Shown here: positions 1 to 7,852 of the stretch, piece by piece
How the letters are laid out: the number at the start of each line of letters is the position of its first letter
Position numbering within the stretch: the stretch's first letter is position 1
Assembly: GCA_030377945.1 (NCBI GenBank)
Contig: JAUCGD010000011.1
Location: 1 to 40,970 of the forward strand
Direction of reading: 5' to 3'
From: Desulfobacterales bacterium HSG17
Lineage (GTDB): Bacteria; Desulfobacterota; Desulfobacteria; Desulfobacterales; Desulfococcaceae
DNA length: 40,970 bases
The notes under the pieces: model-generated
Told to the model about the DNA's origin: nothing
The model's database searches: none
The model's input: the letters and a program-made list of their open reading frames with translations, nothing else
Made by a program: the position numbers and the translations under genes

Positions 1-632
1 GTATTCATGAAAACTATGACCTGCTGCTTGAATATGATCTAAGGATTACAGGCGAAGTTACATTGCGGATAATCCACAGTCTTGCAGGACTGCCTGGATC
101 TGAGACTGAAAACATAAAAAGAATATTTTCAGTTCCCCAGGTCTCAAGGGAATGCCGCCAGTTTCTGGACTTGCATCCTGAATGGGAACTGATTCCTGCA
201 AAAAATACAACAGCTGCCGCGTTAATACTAAAACAGGAAAACAATCCTGATTCTGCTGCCATTACGAGCAGGGAATTTGCAGAAGCAAATGGATTGCAAG
301 TTATGGAAGAAGGAATTGAAACCAATCCAAGAAATTTTAACCGTTATATTGTAATTGCATCAGACCCTGTAAAAAAAGATAAAATGTCTAAAAAATCTTC
401 GCTGGTATTTTCTTCAGTTAATAAACCTGGTGCTCTTCTGGACTGCCTCCAGGTGTTTTCAGATAAAGGGATCAATATGGTAAAACTGGAATCCAGGCCC
501 ATTCACGGCAAACCCTGGGAATATATGTTTTATGTAGATTTTGAAGCAGATGCAGAGTCCGAATCCTTTGCACCTGTAATGGATTCCTTGAAAAAGAAAA
601 CAGACTTTATTAAAATCCTGGGAACATATTGA
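1..632 (+). CDS. pheA: Prephenate dehydratase with ACT domain, 3' part (5' end outside the window)
   Basis: The reading frame is open to the left edge (first full codon at base 3), so only about 209 C-terminal residues are present. Prephenate dehydratase converts prephenate to phenylpyruvate in phenylalanine synthesis. The visible part holds the end of the catalytic domain, including the IKRIFSVPQ stretch, the KNTTAAA stretch and the IETNPRNFNRYIVIA stretch, followed by an ACT regulatory domain that contains ESRP, the usual phenylalanine-binding signature. Two positions depart from the family: the usual SHPQ reads SVPQ, and the usual TRF, whose Thr is catalytic in the E. coli P-protein, reads NRY. 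Whether a chorismate mutase domain lies upstream cannot be seen. Family assignment is firm; activity is uncertain because of the substitutions. Confidence 0.9.
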   Translation, partial: IHENYDLLLEYDLRITGEVTLRIIHSLAGLPGSETENIKRIFSVPQVSRECRQFLDLHPEWELIPAKNTTAAALILKQENNPDSAAITSREFAEANGLQVMEEGIETNPRNFNRYIVIASDPVKKDKMSKKSSLVFSSVNKPGALLDCLQVFSDKGINMVKLESRPIHGKPWEYMFYVDFEADAESESFAPVMDSLKKKTDFIKILGTY

Positions 633-663
633 TTTTTACAAAACAATCAGGGAGAAAAGCTTA

Positions 664-1803
664 ATGAGAAACCGGATTATAATTTTTTCCATCATTTTTA
701 TTATTATTGCTGGCATAGCCCTGTTTTATCTCACAGATAAGAATAAAAGCAGATCAATCAACCCGGGGCCGAATATATCAGATAATCCTGTCTATAATAA
801 ATATGAATTTAATGAATCGGATAAAGTTATCTACCTGGGTACTCAGCCTCTGTATTTACCTAGCGGGGTAATCACAGAGACAATGAAGCGTGATAAGCTT
901 TTTACTGATGAGCTTTCATCCCTGGCCATGAAAATTCACTATTACCCCTTTTTTAAAGGCAATGACGTTAATATTTTTATTCAGAGAGGAAAACTGGATG
1001 CAGGCGTAGGAGGGGATATGCCTGCACTCAGACTTGCTTCAATATTTAAGATTATCATTCCTGCAATGATTCAATACGGCCCTGTATCCATAGTTACCCG
1101 TGAGCCTCTGCTTATCAAAAATCTGCGCCGCAGGCGCATCGGCTATGCTTTTGGATCCAATGCTCATTTTGCACTGCTTGATATACTTTCATCTGCAAAT
1201 CTTACAACAGCAGACCTTGATCTGATTCCACTTGAAGTCACACAAATGCCAGAAGCCCTTCACAACAAAGAAATTGATGCATTCTGTGCCTGGGAACCAA
1301 CACCTGAAACAGCGTTCCAGAAATACTCTTATTTTGCAGACCATAAAAAAATGAGTTCCGGGTTTCTATATTTCACTAAGCATTTTGCAGATAAAAATCC
1401 TGAAGCTGTTTACCTTATTATTGCATCCCAGATCCGTGCCATCCGCTGGTTAAAACTTGACAGAACAAATCTCCTTTATGCCTGCAAATGGGCTATGGAT
1501 GCAGGAGCAAATCTTTCAGGAGAGAAGACTATTCTTACAATAAAACAATATGCCGATCTTGCCCAAAAAGATATTCTTGGCAGACATTCGGTTTCAAGCT
1601 ATCATATTCCAGAAGACAGTCTGGCAGACAGCGGCAATCTTTATAAGGAGTTTATCTTTTTAAAGCAAATCAGCAGAATTTCTTCAGACAGCAAATGGAA
1701 TCTCGTTTATGACAGCTTTGATACGGATATGTTGACTGAAATAATACAAAATCCTGGAAAATACAGGCTGAATGAATTTGATTATATTATTGAGACACCT
1801 TAA
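664..1803 (+). CDS. Membrane-anchored NMT1/SsuA-like periplasmic binding protein
   Basis: 379 residues. One hydrophobic segment at residues 5-22 follows a basic MRNR start, with no clear signal-peptidase site, so the protein is probably held in the inner membrane facing the periplasm. The rest matches the binding proteins of the nitrate/sulfonate/taurine class: LGTQPLYLPSG near the start of the mature part, the GKLDAGVGGDMPALRLAS ligand-lobe stretch, and a CAWEPTPE hinge motif. No ABC permease or ATPase lies beside it. Instead the next gene, 32 bases downstream, is a large sensor kinase, so it more likely presents a ligand to that kinase than feeds a transporter (inference). An AGGGAG ribosome-binding site precedes the ATG. 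The ligand cannot be told from the sequence. Confidence 0.8.
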   Translation: MRNRIIIFSIIFIIIAGIALFYLTDKNKSRSINPGPNISDNPVYNKYEFNESDKVIYLGTQPLYLPSGVITETMKRDKLFTDELSSLAMKIHYYPFFKGNDVNIFIQRGKLDAGVGGDMPALRLASIFKIIIPAMIQYGPVSIVTREPLLIKNLRRRRIGYAFGSNAHFALLDILSSANLTTADLDLIPLEVTQMPEALHNKEIDAFCAWEPTPETAFQKYSYFADHKKMSSGFLYFTKHFADKNPEAVYLIIASQIRAIRWLKLDRTNLLYACKWAMDAGANLSGEKTILTIKQYADLAQKDILGRHSVSSYHIPEDSLADSGNLYKEFIFLKQISRISSDSKWNLVYDSFDTDMLTEIIQNPGKYRLNEFDYIIETP

Positions 1804-1835
1804 TACCCCTCTCTAAAGACACTCAAGGAGGCAAT

Positions 1836-4800
1836 ATGCCAGAACTGCAATTCAGAAGTATTACTTCACGTCTGATCTTTTTATTTTTCGTGGTTGCCCT
1901 TATTCCGCTCATTGCTGTGGGTACCATTGTTTACCGGCAAAGGGCTCAAATTATTAGATCCAGGGAACTTACCAAGATTACTATAATTCGTGACTTTAAG
2001 ATAAAAGAGATAAACACATGGCTGGACAAAAGAATAGGTGATATCCGCACCATTGCCGGTGATGCTGAGATCAGAAAACTATATGATAAATCTCTTATAC
2101 ATAACTCTGCTGATAAAAACAGGGGAATTAGCAATGAAGTCAGGAAGCTTATGAACCGCTATTTAAAGAATTACAACAGCTTTAATGAAATTTTTTTTAT
2201 TAATTCCAAATCCTGTAAAATTGAAGTTTCCACCAACAATGTGCATGAAGGAAGAGATTGTTCGAAAAACGATTACTTTATAAAGCCGGTGACATCCAGG
2301 GATATATATATAAAGGACATTTATTATTCAGTCATTTTAAACCGGCCTTCTATGTCCTTTTCCTATCCGGTTTATTCCTATTCTCACAAGGAACAATTTA
2401 TAGGGATAGTTGTTGCAAGAATAGATCTTGATCGTTCCCTTTATGCTATTCTGCTTCAACGTACCGGTCTGGGTAAAGCAGGAGAGATGGTTATCGTTAA
2501 CAAGGATCTGATTGCTCTCAACAAACTGAGATGGCATGAGAACGCCCCTCTGCTATTAAAGATAACAGCAGAATCTGCTGTGCAGGCATCAAAAGGCGGT
2601 ACAGGGGTAATTGAAACAAGGGATTACAGAGATGAAGAAATTCTGGCTGCATTCAGCTTTATTCCGAGAACCCGGTGGGGGATTGTGGTAAAACAAGATA
2701 TTGCCGAGGCATATGCTCCTATTCCTGCTATGCTGCGCCAATTGACAATTCTTATTATTTTAATATCAACAGCCATACTAATAATTGCTATTTTTACCGC
2801 AAAGGCAATTGCAAAACCGGTTCTTGAACTGACTGAGACAGCTGGAAAGATCAGGGCTGGAGACCTTTCTGCCAGGAACAATATCCAGCGTTATGATGAA
2901 TTCGGCTTTCTGGGTCAGGTGTTTAACGAGATGACAGATTCCATATCATCTCAAATGAATATACAAAAAAGCAGTTCCGATGTAACCGGCGTAATGGTTG
3001 CATGTAAGCAACTAAAGGATTTCTGCAATAAGACTCTTATAAAAATACTGGAAGTTACAGAATCCGATTTTGGAGCATTTCATTTATATAATGAAGAAAC
3101 CGGTTTTGAAGCTGTCAGTTCCATTGGGGGCAATAAAAATCTTTCAAAATCATTTGACAGAGATTTTCCAGAAGGACAGATAAGAGCAGCCATTGTTTCT
3201 GGAAAAATCACCCGGATTAAAGATATTCATGAAGATACTATTTTCACATTCAAAACATTTGCAGGAACAGCCGTCCCCAGGGAGATTATCGCCATTCCGG
3301 TTCTTGTGGATGAAAAAGCGGCCGGGATTATATCCCTTGCCCGCTTCAAAGACTATAAAAAAGAAAGTATTAAAATAATAAACCTGATATGGCCCGGGAT
3401 TAATACGGCATTCTCAAATCTGCTGGCCAGTGAAAAAACAGCGCGCATGGCTCATGAGCTTCAGATCAAGAATGAGGAAATGGAAGCTGTCAATGAAGAA
3501 TTACAGGCCCAGGGTCATGAATTGCAGTTACAGACACAGGAAATGAAAATTCAGGCAGAAGAACTGAGAAACAGACAGATACTGGTGGAAGAAGCTGACC
3601 GGCTAAAATCGGAATTTCTTTCAAATATGAGCCATGAACTGCGTACACCGCTTAACAGTGTCCTGGTTCTTTCCAGGATCATGCTCTCAAGGGGAACCGG
3701 TAAAAAGCCTGATGATGATGCCCAATATCTTGAGGTCATAGAGCGAAACGGCAGAAATCTTCTGGGATTGATAAACGATATTCTTGACCTTTCAAAAATT
3801 GAATCAGGCCGTATGGAAACTGCTGTAAGCGAGTTTGATCCCCGCGAACCTGTGGAAGATGCTGTAAAAACCGTTCAAGCCCTGGCAGAGTCAAAAGGAC
3901 TGGATATTGACTATAATATTGAGGATGTTTCTCTTATCAGTTCTGATAAGGAAAGAATCAGGCAGATTCTTTTGAATCTTCTTTCCAATGCTGTAAAATT
4001 CACACACAAAGGTAAAATAAATCTGACAGTCTCAGATTTTAACGACCGAATAGAATTTGAGGTACAGGATACCGGGATCGGTATTTCAGAATCTGACCTG
4101 CCCCATATTTTTAAAGAATTCAGGCAGGCAGACGGCTCAACAACCCGCCAGTACGAAGGAACAGGGTTGGGGCTGGCAATTTCACAGAGGGTTGCAAAAT
4201 TGCTTGGCGGAGAGATTCATGTGCAAAGCCAGGTAGATAAAGGCAGCACTTTTATCCTGATTTTGCCCCTGGAATACAAGGACCGGGAAAAAAGCCAAGA
4301 AGACATTATTCATATACCTGCAAAAAGAATAGCAGAATCTGCCGGAGATCCTTTAAAACGTAAAATACTTCTAATTGACGACGAACCCCATGCCTGTGAG
4401 ATGCTGAAAGAGCATCTTACAAGCATGGGATATGATGTAATCTCGGTACACAACGGCATAGATGGTTTGCGCCTTGCAAAAGAAATCCTCCCTTTTGCCA
4501 TCACCCTTGATATATTCATGCCCGAACCTGACGGCTGGGAAGTGCTGCGCCAGCTTAAATCATTTGAAGAAACCGTTGATATTCCGGTTGTCATTGTCTC
4601 TGTCAGCAGTGACACTGCAACAGGAGCTGTCCTGGGAGCAGCAGGCTATATTGCCAAACCTGCTTCAAGAGGATCGAATTTTGTCCATAGAATAATAGAC
4701 AATAAGTCAATAGGAAAAGATGCTTTTCATCGAAGGCTTGAATCGATTTTTAGCGATCTTGAAAAGCGTTTTGCAAACGATTCAAGAAACAGAGCTAAAA

Positions 4801-5660
4801 TCCTGATAATTGAGGATAATGAAATTGCATCCATGCAGATCAAAAACGCTCTTGATGAAAGCGGTTTTGATATAATGACTGCTATCAGCGGCAAAGAAGG
4901 TCTTGACACCATTCATTCAACAAAGCCTGATGCAGTTATACTTGATCTTATGATGCCGGGCATGGACGGATTTGAGGTTCTGAAAAAAATCCGTTCAATC
5001 CCCTGGACTGCGGAACTGCCCGTACTTGTTTTAACTGCAAAGGAACTGAGCCAGGATGAACGTGAATTTCTGAATCAGGCAAATATACGGCAGCTTGTTC
5101 AAAAAGGAAATCTGAACAAGGAGCAGATTATAGACTGCGTCAAAAACCTTGTTAGAAAAAAATCGCTTAAGGAAGAAAAGCAGGAACTGATTTCCAAACA
5201 TCTGCCTTTAAAATCGGGCAAATCAGAACATACAAAAAAAAATAAAACAATTCTCGTGGTGGAAGATAATCCTGATAATATGTTAAGCATCCTGAGCATA
5301 TTAAAAGATAGTGATTATGAATGCATTACAGCAGAGGACGGTGAAAATGCAATACACATGGCAAAAGAATATCATCCTGACATCATCCTGATGGATATTC
5401 AACTTCCTGTTTTAAGCGGTCTGGATGCGACAAAACAGATCAAAGCAGATCAAAACCTTGCCCAAATTCCTATCATTGCCCTGACAGCAAAAGCCATGAA
5501 AGGAGATCGGGAGAATATACTTTCGGCTGGCTGCGATGATTATATAGCAAAACCTCTTGATCCTGATATGATATTGGAGAGAATAAAAAATTGGAATCCA
5601 TCGGAACCCTGGCCAGCGGAGTTGCCCATGAAATCAACAATCCCATCAACGGTATCATGA
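1836..5660 (+). CDS. Hybrid histidine kinase: Cache-HAMP-GAF-HisKA-HATPase-REC-REC-REC
   Basis: 1274 residues, start supported by AAGGAGG. Order: membrane helix (about 13-35), a long periplasmic Cache-type sensor (about 36-300), second helix (about 302-326), HAMP, GAF (about 376-528), a Glu/Gln-rich coiled coil (about 535-590), HisKA with SHELRTP (His600), HATPase with DTGIGIS and GTGLGLAIS, then three receiver domains with phospho-acceptor Asp892, Asp1037 and Asp1187. REC2 lacks the usual KP after the last strand (it reads VQKGNL). The final 17 residues, after RIKNWN, look unnatural. A -1 shift at the A run at 5585-5591 would instead continue directly into a second HisKA/HATPase module (see 5582-6330). 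The annotated stop is therefore probably not the ancestral end. Its likely partner is the binding protein just upstream. Confidence 0.92.
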   Translation: MPELQFRSITSRLIFLFFVVALIPLIAVGTIVYRQRAQIIRSRELTKITIIRDFKIKEINTWLDKRIGDIRTIAGDAEIRKLYDKSLIHNSADKNRGISNEVRKLMNRYLKNYNSFNEIFFINSKSCKIEVSTNNVHEGRDCSKNDYFIKPVTSRDIYIKDIYYSVILNRPSMSFSYPVYSYSHKEQFIGIVVARIDLDRSLYAILLQRTGLGKAGEMVIVNKDLIALNKLRWHENAPLLLKITAESAVQASKGGTGVIETRDYRDEEILAAFSFIPRTRWGIVVKQDIAEAYAPIPAMLRQLTILIILISTAILIIAIFTAKAIAKPVLELTETAGKIRAGDLSARNNIQRYDEFGFLGQVFNEMTDSISSQMNIQKSSSDVTGVMVACKQLKDFCNKTLIKILEVTESDFGAFHLYNEETGFEAVSSIGGNKNLSKSFDRDFPEGQIRAAIVSGKITRIKDIHEDTIFTFKTFAGTAVPREIIAIPVLVDEKAAGIISLARFKDYKKESIKIINLIWPGINTAFSNLLASEKTARMAHELQIKNEEMEAVNEELQAQGHELQLQTQEMKIQAEELRNRQILVEEADRLKSEFLSNMSHELRTPLNSVLVLSRIMLSRGTGKKPDDDAQYLEVIERNGRNLLGLINDILDLSKIESGRMETAVSEFDPREPVEDAVKTVQALAESKGLDIDYNIEDVSLISSDKERIRQILLNLLSNAVKFTHKGKINLTVSDFNDRIEFEVQDTGIGISESDLPHIFKEFRQADGSTTRQYEGTGLGLAISQRVAKLLGGEIHVQSQVDKGSTFILILPLEYKDREKSQEDIIHIPAKRIAESAGDPLKRKILLIDDEPHACEMLKEHLTSMGYDVISVHNGIDGLRLAKEILPFAITLDIFMPEPDGWEVLRQLKSFEETVDIPVVIVSVSSDTATGAVLGAAGYIAKPASRGSNFVHRIIDNKSIGKDAFHRRLESIFSDLEKRFANDSRNRAKILIIEDNEIASMQIKNALDESGFDIMTAISGKEGLDTIHSTKPDAVILDLMMPGMDGFEVLKKIRSIPWTAELPVLVLTAKELSQDEREFLNQANIRQLVQKGNLNKEQIIDCVKNLVRKKSLKEEKQELISKHLPLKSGKSEHTKKNKTILVVEDNPDNMLSILSILKDSDYECITAEDGENAIHMAKEYHPDIILMDIQLPVLSGLDATKQIKADQNLAQIPIIALTAKAMKGDRENILSAGCDDYIAKPLDPDMILERIKNWNPSEPWPAELPMKSTIPSTVS
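5585..5591 (+). other. Slippery heptamer A AAA AAT at the first kinase frameshift
   Basis: In the frame of the hybrid kinase the codons read ATA AAA AAT TGG. A -1 slip here moves translation into the frame that encodes the second kinase core. The heptamer fits the X XXY YYZ rule. No strong downstream stem was found by eye, so programmed slippage is only a possibility. Confidence 0.4.
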
Positions 5661-6045
5661 ACTATGCCCAGTTAATTAAAGACGGGCTGGATCCTGAAAA
5701 TCCCCTGATAGAATATTCAGAAGAAATCATTAATGAAACCCGGCGGGTCGCCTCCATAGTGAGTAATCTGCTGACATTTGCACGCCAGGAAACACAGGAA
5801 TATAGCTCTGCCGGAATTGCAGATATAATAGAAAGCACATTATCCCTGATTCGGACTGTTATTCGAAAGGATCAGATTGATCTTCAGGTTGAAATCCCCA
5901 ACTATCTGCCTGATATTAAATGCCGCAGCCATCAACTCCGCCAGGTACTGATGAATCTGCTCATAAACGCCAGAGACTCTCTTAACGAGAAGTATCCGGG
6001 TTATGATAAAAACAAGATAATCCGGATATCATCAACCCTGTTAAA

Positions 6046-6052
6046 AAAAAAG
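6046..6052 (+). other. dnaX-type slippery heptamer A AAA AAG at the second kinase frameshift
   Basis: Within a run of nine A (6043-6051), the zero-frame codons AAA AAG preceded by A form the same heptamer used for -1 frameshifting in E. coli dnaX. The -1 frame carries the rest of the ATPase domain. An AGGAGG lies at 6055-6060, just downstream rather than upstream, so the arrangement is not the dnaX one. Confidence 0.4.
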
Positions 6053-6326
6053 GCAGGAGGTGGATCCAGACTATTGTTGAAGATAAAGGATCCGGCATTA
6101 CACCGGAAATTCAGCAGCGGATTTTTGATCCGTTTTTTACGACAAAACCCAGAAATAGCGGAACAGGGCTGGGGCTTTCCATAAGCTATGGCATTGTTAA
6201 AGAGCACCACGGTGAACTGCATGTAGAAAGTGAGCAGGGGCATTATACACGGTTTCATCTTGACCTGCCGGTGGATAATGATTTAGAATTAATGGAGAAT
6301 CGGAGAAAAAATGAGGAAAAATTTCG

Positions 6327-6437
6327 ATGAAAATTTTCCCAATGCTTTATTATTTCATATTTCTGGTTCTGTGTTTTATTATCTTAAACAACAGGGATAC
6401 ATTTGGTGATCAAAAAGGGGTAGTGCTACACAAGTAA
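6327..6437 (+). pseudogene. N-terminal piece of an exported TPR/ankyrin protein, interrupted by an inserted element
   Basis: The ATG overlaps the TGA of the kinase module in an ATGA arrangement, suggesting translational coupling. The 36 codons give a short basic start, a long hydrophobic stretch (LYYFIFLVLCFIIL) typical of a signal sequence, then GDQKG. The inserted inverted-repeat element that starts at 6420 then supplies a stop. The frame resumes on the other side of the element with a TPR-like segment, so this is read as the 5' end of one disrupted gene. No function is claimed beyond export. Confidence 0.6.
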
Positions 6438-6651
6438 TGCTGATAAAATTAGTTATATTTACAAGTTTTTATCCGATTTTTCAGTTTCAGGACATCAAGT
6501 TCCGGACAACATCAGAAACTTCAGGAAGTGGCGTATTTCAAGGGTCGCCAATTTTTTTGCCGCCGGAAAATCCGATCTGGCCACTTTTGAAAATCATGAT
6601 AACAATTTGAAATTATACATAATAAAGCCAGTACTGCTTGTGTAGCACTAC
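6420..6651. mobile_element. MITE-like element with 23-bp terminal inverted repeats
   Basis: The left end (6420-6442) and the reverse complement of the right end (6629-6651) share 20 of 23 bases, and the outer 15 (GTAGTGCTACACAAG) are identical. The element is 232 bp long and encodes no transposase. A 57-codon frame from ATG 6437 to 6610 resembles nothing I know. It sits between the signal-sequence part and the TPR part of one gene, as expected of an insertion. No clean target-site duplication is visible at the borders. It would need to be moved in trans by a related insertion sequence elsewhere. The family cannot be named from the ends alone. Confidence 0.75.
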
Positions 6652-6971
6652 CAAACTTTGAACAAGCGCTGGAGCAGTATCAACAGATATTGGCGATACA
6701 CCCGGATGAATCTGCAATTTTATATGATGCGGCAAAATGCGCCGTAAAATTGTCCGGCTGGGAAACCGCAAATGAATATCTGAAAATATTGTTTAAAAGA
6801 AATTTCAAGGAATATTCTGATAAAATTCAAAATGACAAGGATTTTGACAGGATATGGTTTTGTGCGGAATTTAATGACTTGTTGAATAAATATAAAAAAG
6901 AAAAACCCGAATGCTTTACAATGCAGGAAATTCAGGTTAATAACATGAAAGAATTTCAGGAACTGCAATAA
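6652..6971 (+). pseudogene. TPR-like middle segment of the disrupted exported protein
   Basis: After the inserted element the frame (open from 6603) encodes NFEQALEQYQQILAIHPDES, then LYDAAKCAVKLSGWETANEY, the helix-pair pattern of tetratricopeptide repeats, followed by a Lys/Asp-rich helix region and MKEFQELQ. It ends at TAA 6969-6971. Adding one A near 6967 would join it to the ankyrin segment that follows (LQITQAILNG). The only available start, TTG 6690, falls inside the TPR helix, so this is not an independent gene. Confidence 0.6.
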
Positions 6972-7270
6972 CCCAGGCCATTCTAAATGGACACAGGGAA
7001 GCTGTGAAATTATTAATTGAAGCAGGAGCCAGGGTGGAGAACAGCCTTTTGTATGCTGTGTCAGCCTATGGAGATGAGCGGGACAAAATAACCAGGATGT
7101 TAATTGCAGCCGGAGCAGATGTGAACATTAAAAATAATTGCGGATTGACCGCTCTCTTGCTGGCAGCCCGGAAAAATTGTGAGGTTTTATCCGTTTTATT
7201 GGCAGCCAGAGCAGATGTGAATGCGAAAGATGCCAAAGGACAGACTGCCTTGATGCGATCAATAAAGTGA
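6968..7270 (+). pseudogene. Ankyrin-repeat segment of the disrupted exported protein
   Basis: From ITQAILNGHREAVKLLIEAG onward the -1 frame encodes two to three ankyrin repeats: EAVKLLIEAGARVENSLLYA, then MLIAAGADVNIKNNCGLTAL, then VLLAARADVNAKDAKGQTAL. Ankyrin repeats mediate protein-protein contacts. The segment ends at TGA 7268-7270. One extra A at the AAA at 7264-7266 would run on into the next segment (RSIKVSASKDY). Seen together, 6327-7566 is one gene broken by an insertion and by two single-base losses. Confidence 0.65.
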
Positions 7271-7566
7271 GCGCGTCAAAAGACTATAAGGTGATAACAG
7301 CAGCCCTCAATCAATATGCTGCTGGACTGGAGAAGATGTTACCGGATTTGAAAGAATTTAACTGGTACTACCCTGGAATTTTATCAAATTTGGATAAAAA
7401 CATTCCACCAAAATTTCCAGAAGACTTAAATGAATATAAAGATCAAGTGAATAATAAACGTAACTGGGCAATTGGGACATCATACCGGGATTACCATTAT
7501 CGTTCCAAACCAGGTATCAAAGAAGCCTTGACCCGAATTGAAATAATTTTTTCAGCCTTAAAATAA
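7267..7566 (+). CDS. C-terminal segment of the ankyrin protein, or a small coupled gene of unknown function
   Basis: 99 codons from a GTG that overlaps the preceding TGA (GTGA). I recognise no domain. The protein is helical at first (ITAALNQYAAGLEKMLPDL), then rich in Tyr, Trp and Pro (FNWYYPGIL, RDYHYRSKPG). There is no ribosome-binding site in front of the GTG, which favours it being the tail of the ankyrin gene, shifted by one base. As a separate gene it would depend on translational coupling. Confidence 0.45.
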   Translation: MSASKDYKVITAALNQYAAGLEKMLPDLKEFNWYYPGILSNLDKNIPPKFPEDLNEYKDQVNNKRNWAIGTSYRDYHYRSKPGIKEALTRIEIIFSALK

Positions 7567-7622
7567 GCGGCTGCTCCGCAATATTGATGCTTTCTTTTCA
7601 TAACAAAAAAGGAAGATGAATT

Positions 7623-7850
7623 ATGAATGATCGTTTTGGAAAACCAGAAAATGCAACCGATCAATCTGATCAACAAAGCCAAAAGTGAATTTATTGCCAG
7701 GATGAGCCATGAAATTAGGGATCTTGTCGAGCTGAAAAACGCATTGCCGGACGCGCCTTAGGATCTGATTGTTTTAGACTGGAGGATGCCAGAAATGGAC
7801 GGGTATAAGGCTGTGCAGCTTATACGCAAATTTCTCTTAAAGAAGGTGAA
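7623..7850 (+). pseudogene. Relic of a hybrid histidine kinase related to the 8737-12366 gene
   Basis: The 7681-7836 stretch is a collage of three short pieces of a kinase very similar to the one encoded downstream. SEFIARMSHEIR matches the HisKA start near 10030-10060. ELKNALPDAP-stop-DLIVLDWRMP matches REC1 near 10907-10965, with TAT changed to TAG. MPEMDGYKAVQLIRK matches REC2 near 11429-11472. The last junction falls in the MP(D/E)MDG motif shared by REC1 and REC2, pointing to deletion by recombination between paralogous receivers. The stretch before it (from ATG 7623 or 7627) reads MNDRFGKPEN in one frame, like the start of a response regulator. Nothing here can make a working protein. 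Confidence 0.75.
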
Positions 7851-7852
7851 TT

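Larger units (their letters stand above)
5582..6330 (+). pseudogene. Second HisKA-HATPase module of the preceding kinase, split by two -1 frameshifts
   Basis: The bases after the REC3 domain encode, in the -1 frame from 5591, LESIGTLASGVAHEINNP (phospho-His codon at 5627) and an N box with LMNLLINARDSL. After a second -1 shift at 6046-6052 they encode [17 protein letters not shown] and GTGLGLSIS, ending in TGA at 6328-6330. Together these form one complete HEINNP-type histidine kinase core. The first junction is restored by adding one A to A6 (RIKKLESIG), the second by adding one A to A9. A full fusion would be about 1,498 residues. It could be a decayed gene, two homopolymer errors, or programmed slippage: both sites are A AAA AAN heptamers in the zero frame. 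An independent start at TTG 5591 is possible, but no ribosome-binding site is evident. Confidence 0.75.

Noticed and set aside
6437..6610. 57-codon open frame inside the MITE-like element
   Set aside because: No ribosome-binding site, no recognisable protein pattern, and it lies between the inverted ends; it is more likely a chance frame.
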